Positions 6,232 to 6,312 of a DNA stretch of 6,312 nucleotides are shown in pieces. A program made the translations under genes and the position numbers. This DNA comes from an uncultured Chloroflexota bacterium. GTDB lineage: Bacteria; Chloroflexota; Anaerolineae; Aggregatilineales; Phototrophicaceae. Numbering within the stretch: the stretch's first letter is position 1; each line of letters opens with the position of its first letter. The stretch lies in the NCBI GenBank assembly GCA_937988705.1, contig CALKIA010000473.1, positions 1 through 6,312 of the forward strand. The letters run 5' to 3'. Below the pieces are notes generated by a model. The model was not told the origin of the DNA. It did not search any database and saw nothing but the letters and a program-made list of their open reading frames with translations.

Positions 6232-6298
6232 GTAGGGACGCGCAACGGCGCGTCCGGTACACCTGCAATCCGGCGGACGCCCCGTTGGGCGTCCCTAC
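6232..6298. repeat. Twin-hairpin inverted repeat (REP/MITE-like)
   Basis: Two 24-base arms (6232-6255 and 6275-6298) are inverted copies matching at 22 of 24 positions, separated by 19 bases. Each arm is itself a perfect hairpin: GGACGCG/CGCGTCC (6236-6242 and 6249-6255) around loop CAACGG, and GGACGCC/GGCGTCC (6275-6281 and 6288-6294) around loop CCGTTG. The outer ends read GTAGG and CCTAC. The architecture resembles REP doublets or a very small non-coding transposable element. No transposase is present here, and copy number in the genome is unknown. Confidence 0.7.
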
Positions 6299-6312
6299 AA
6301 TTCTCTCGATTG

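Larger units (their letters stand above)
6012..6312. other. Gene-free right end with palindromic repeats
   Basis: I see no credible gene on either strand in these 301 bases. Open frames are short and lack ribosome binding sites. The stretch holds a GC-rich hairpin repeat (6083-6128), a 10-bp palindrome CCGAATTCGG (6158-6167), and a twin-hairpin repeat (6232-6298). None is followed by a T-tract, so no intrinsic terminator for the glycosidase gene is evident. The bases between 6168 and 6231 are locally more AT-rich and hold nothing I can name. Confidence 0.6.

Noticed and set aside
6232..6298. CRISPR array
   Set aside because: There are only two units, inverted rather than direct, and no regular spacers; the structure is a palindromic repeat.

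Overview
The window looks like chromosomal DNA from a moderately GC-rich, free-living bacterium. I think a member of the Chloroflexota (Anaerolineae-like) is most likely. The reasons are the Tat-exported DUF1800/DUF1501 pair, a TIM-barrel glycosidase carrying a bacterial SH3-type tail, and GC-rich hairpin repeats between genes. This placement is inference from gene content and style; no marker gene is present.

Layout. Positions 1-71 hold the 5' end of a minus-strand gene that runs off the left edge. Positions 72-283 are a divergent intergenic region that ends in a 16-bp inverted repeat lying over the ribosome binding site of the first plus-strand gene. Positions 284-3904 form a tight three-gene unit: a Tat-exported DUF1800 protein, a ChbG/YdjC-type carbohydrate deacetylase, and a Tat-exported DUF1501 protein, with gaps of 10 and 14 bases. 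A 143-base gap follows, containing a UUCG-loop hairpin just upstream of a ribosome binding site. Positions 4048-6011 form a second, translationally coupled pair: a small secreted protein built from three similar units, then a GH5-like glycosidase with an SH3-like C-terminus. The two overlap by 4 bases (GTGA). Positions 6012-6312 contain no gene that I can see; they hold two kinds of GC-rich palindromic repeat.

How the genes may work together. DUF1800 and DUF1501 proteins are commonly encoded side by side and exported folded by the Tat system, but their biochemical role is not established. Here a deacetylase of the ChbG/YdjC family, which acts on N-acetylated oligosaccharides, sits between them. 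A glycosidase-like enzyme lies just downstream. Together this suggests a locus for handling (amino)sugar polymers or surface glycans, but that link rests only on gene order. No mobile element, CRISPR array, tRNA or rRNA was recognised. The main points worth a second look are the nested deacetylase, the threefold-repeat secreted protein coupled to a leaderless glycosidase, the dyad over the DUF1800 ribosome binding site, and the twin-hairpin repeat at the right end.
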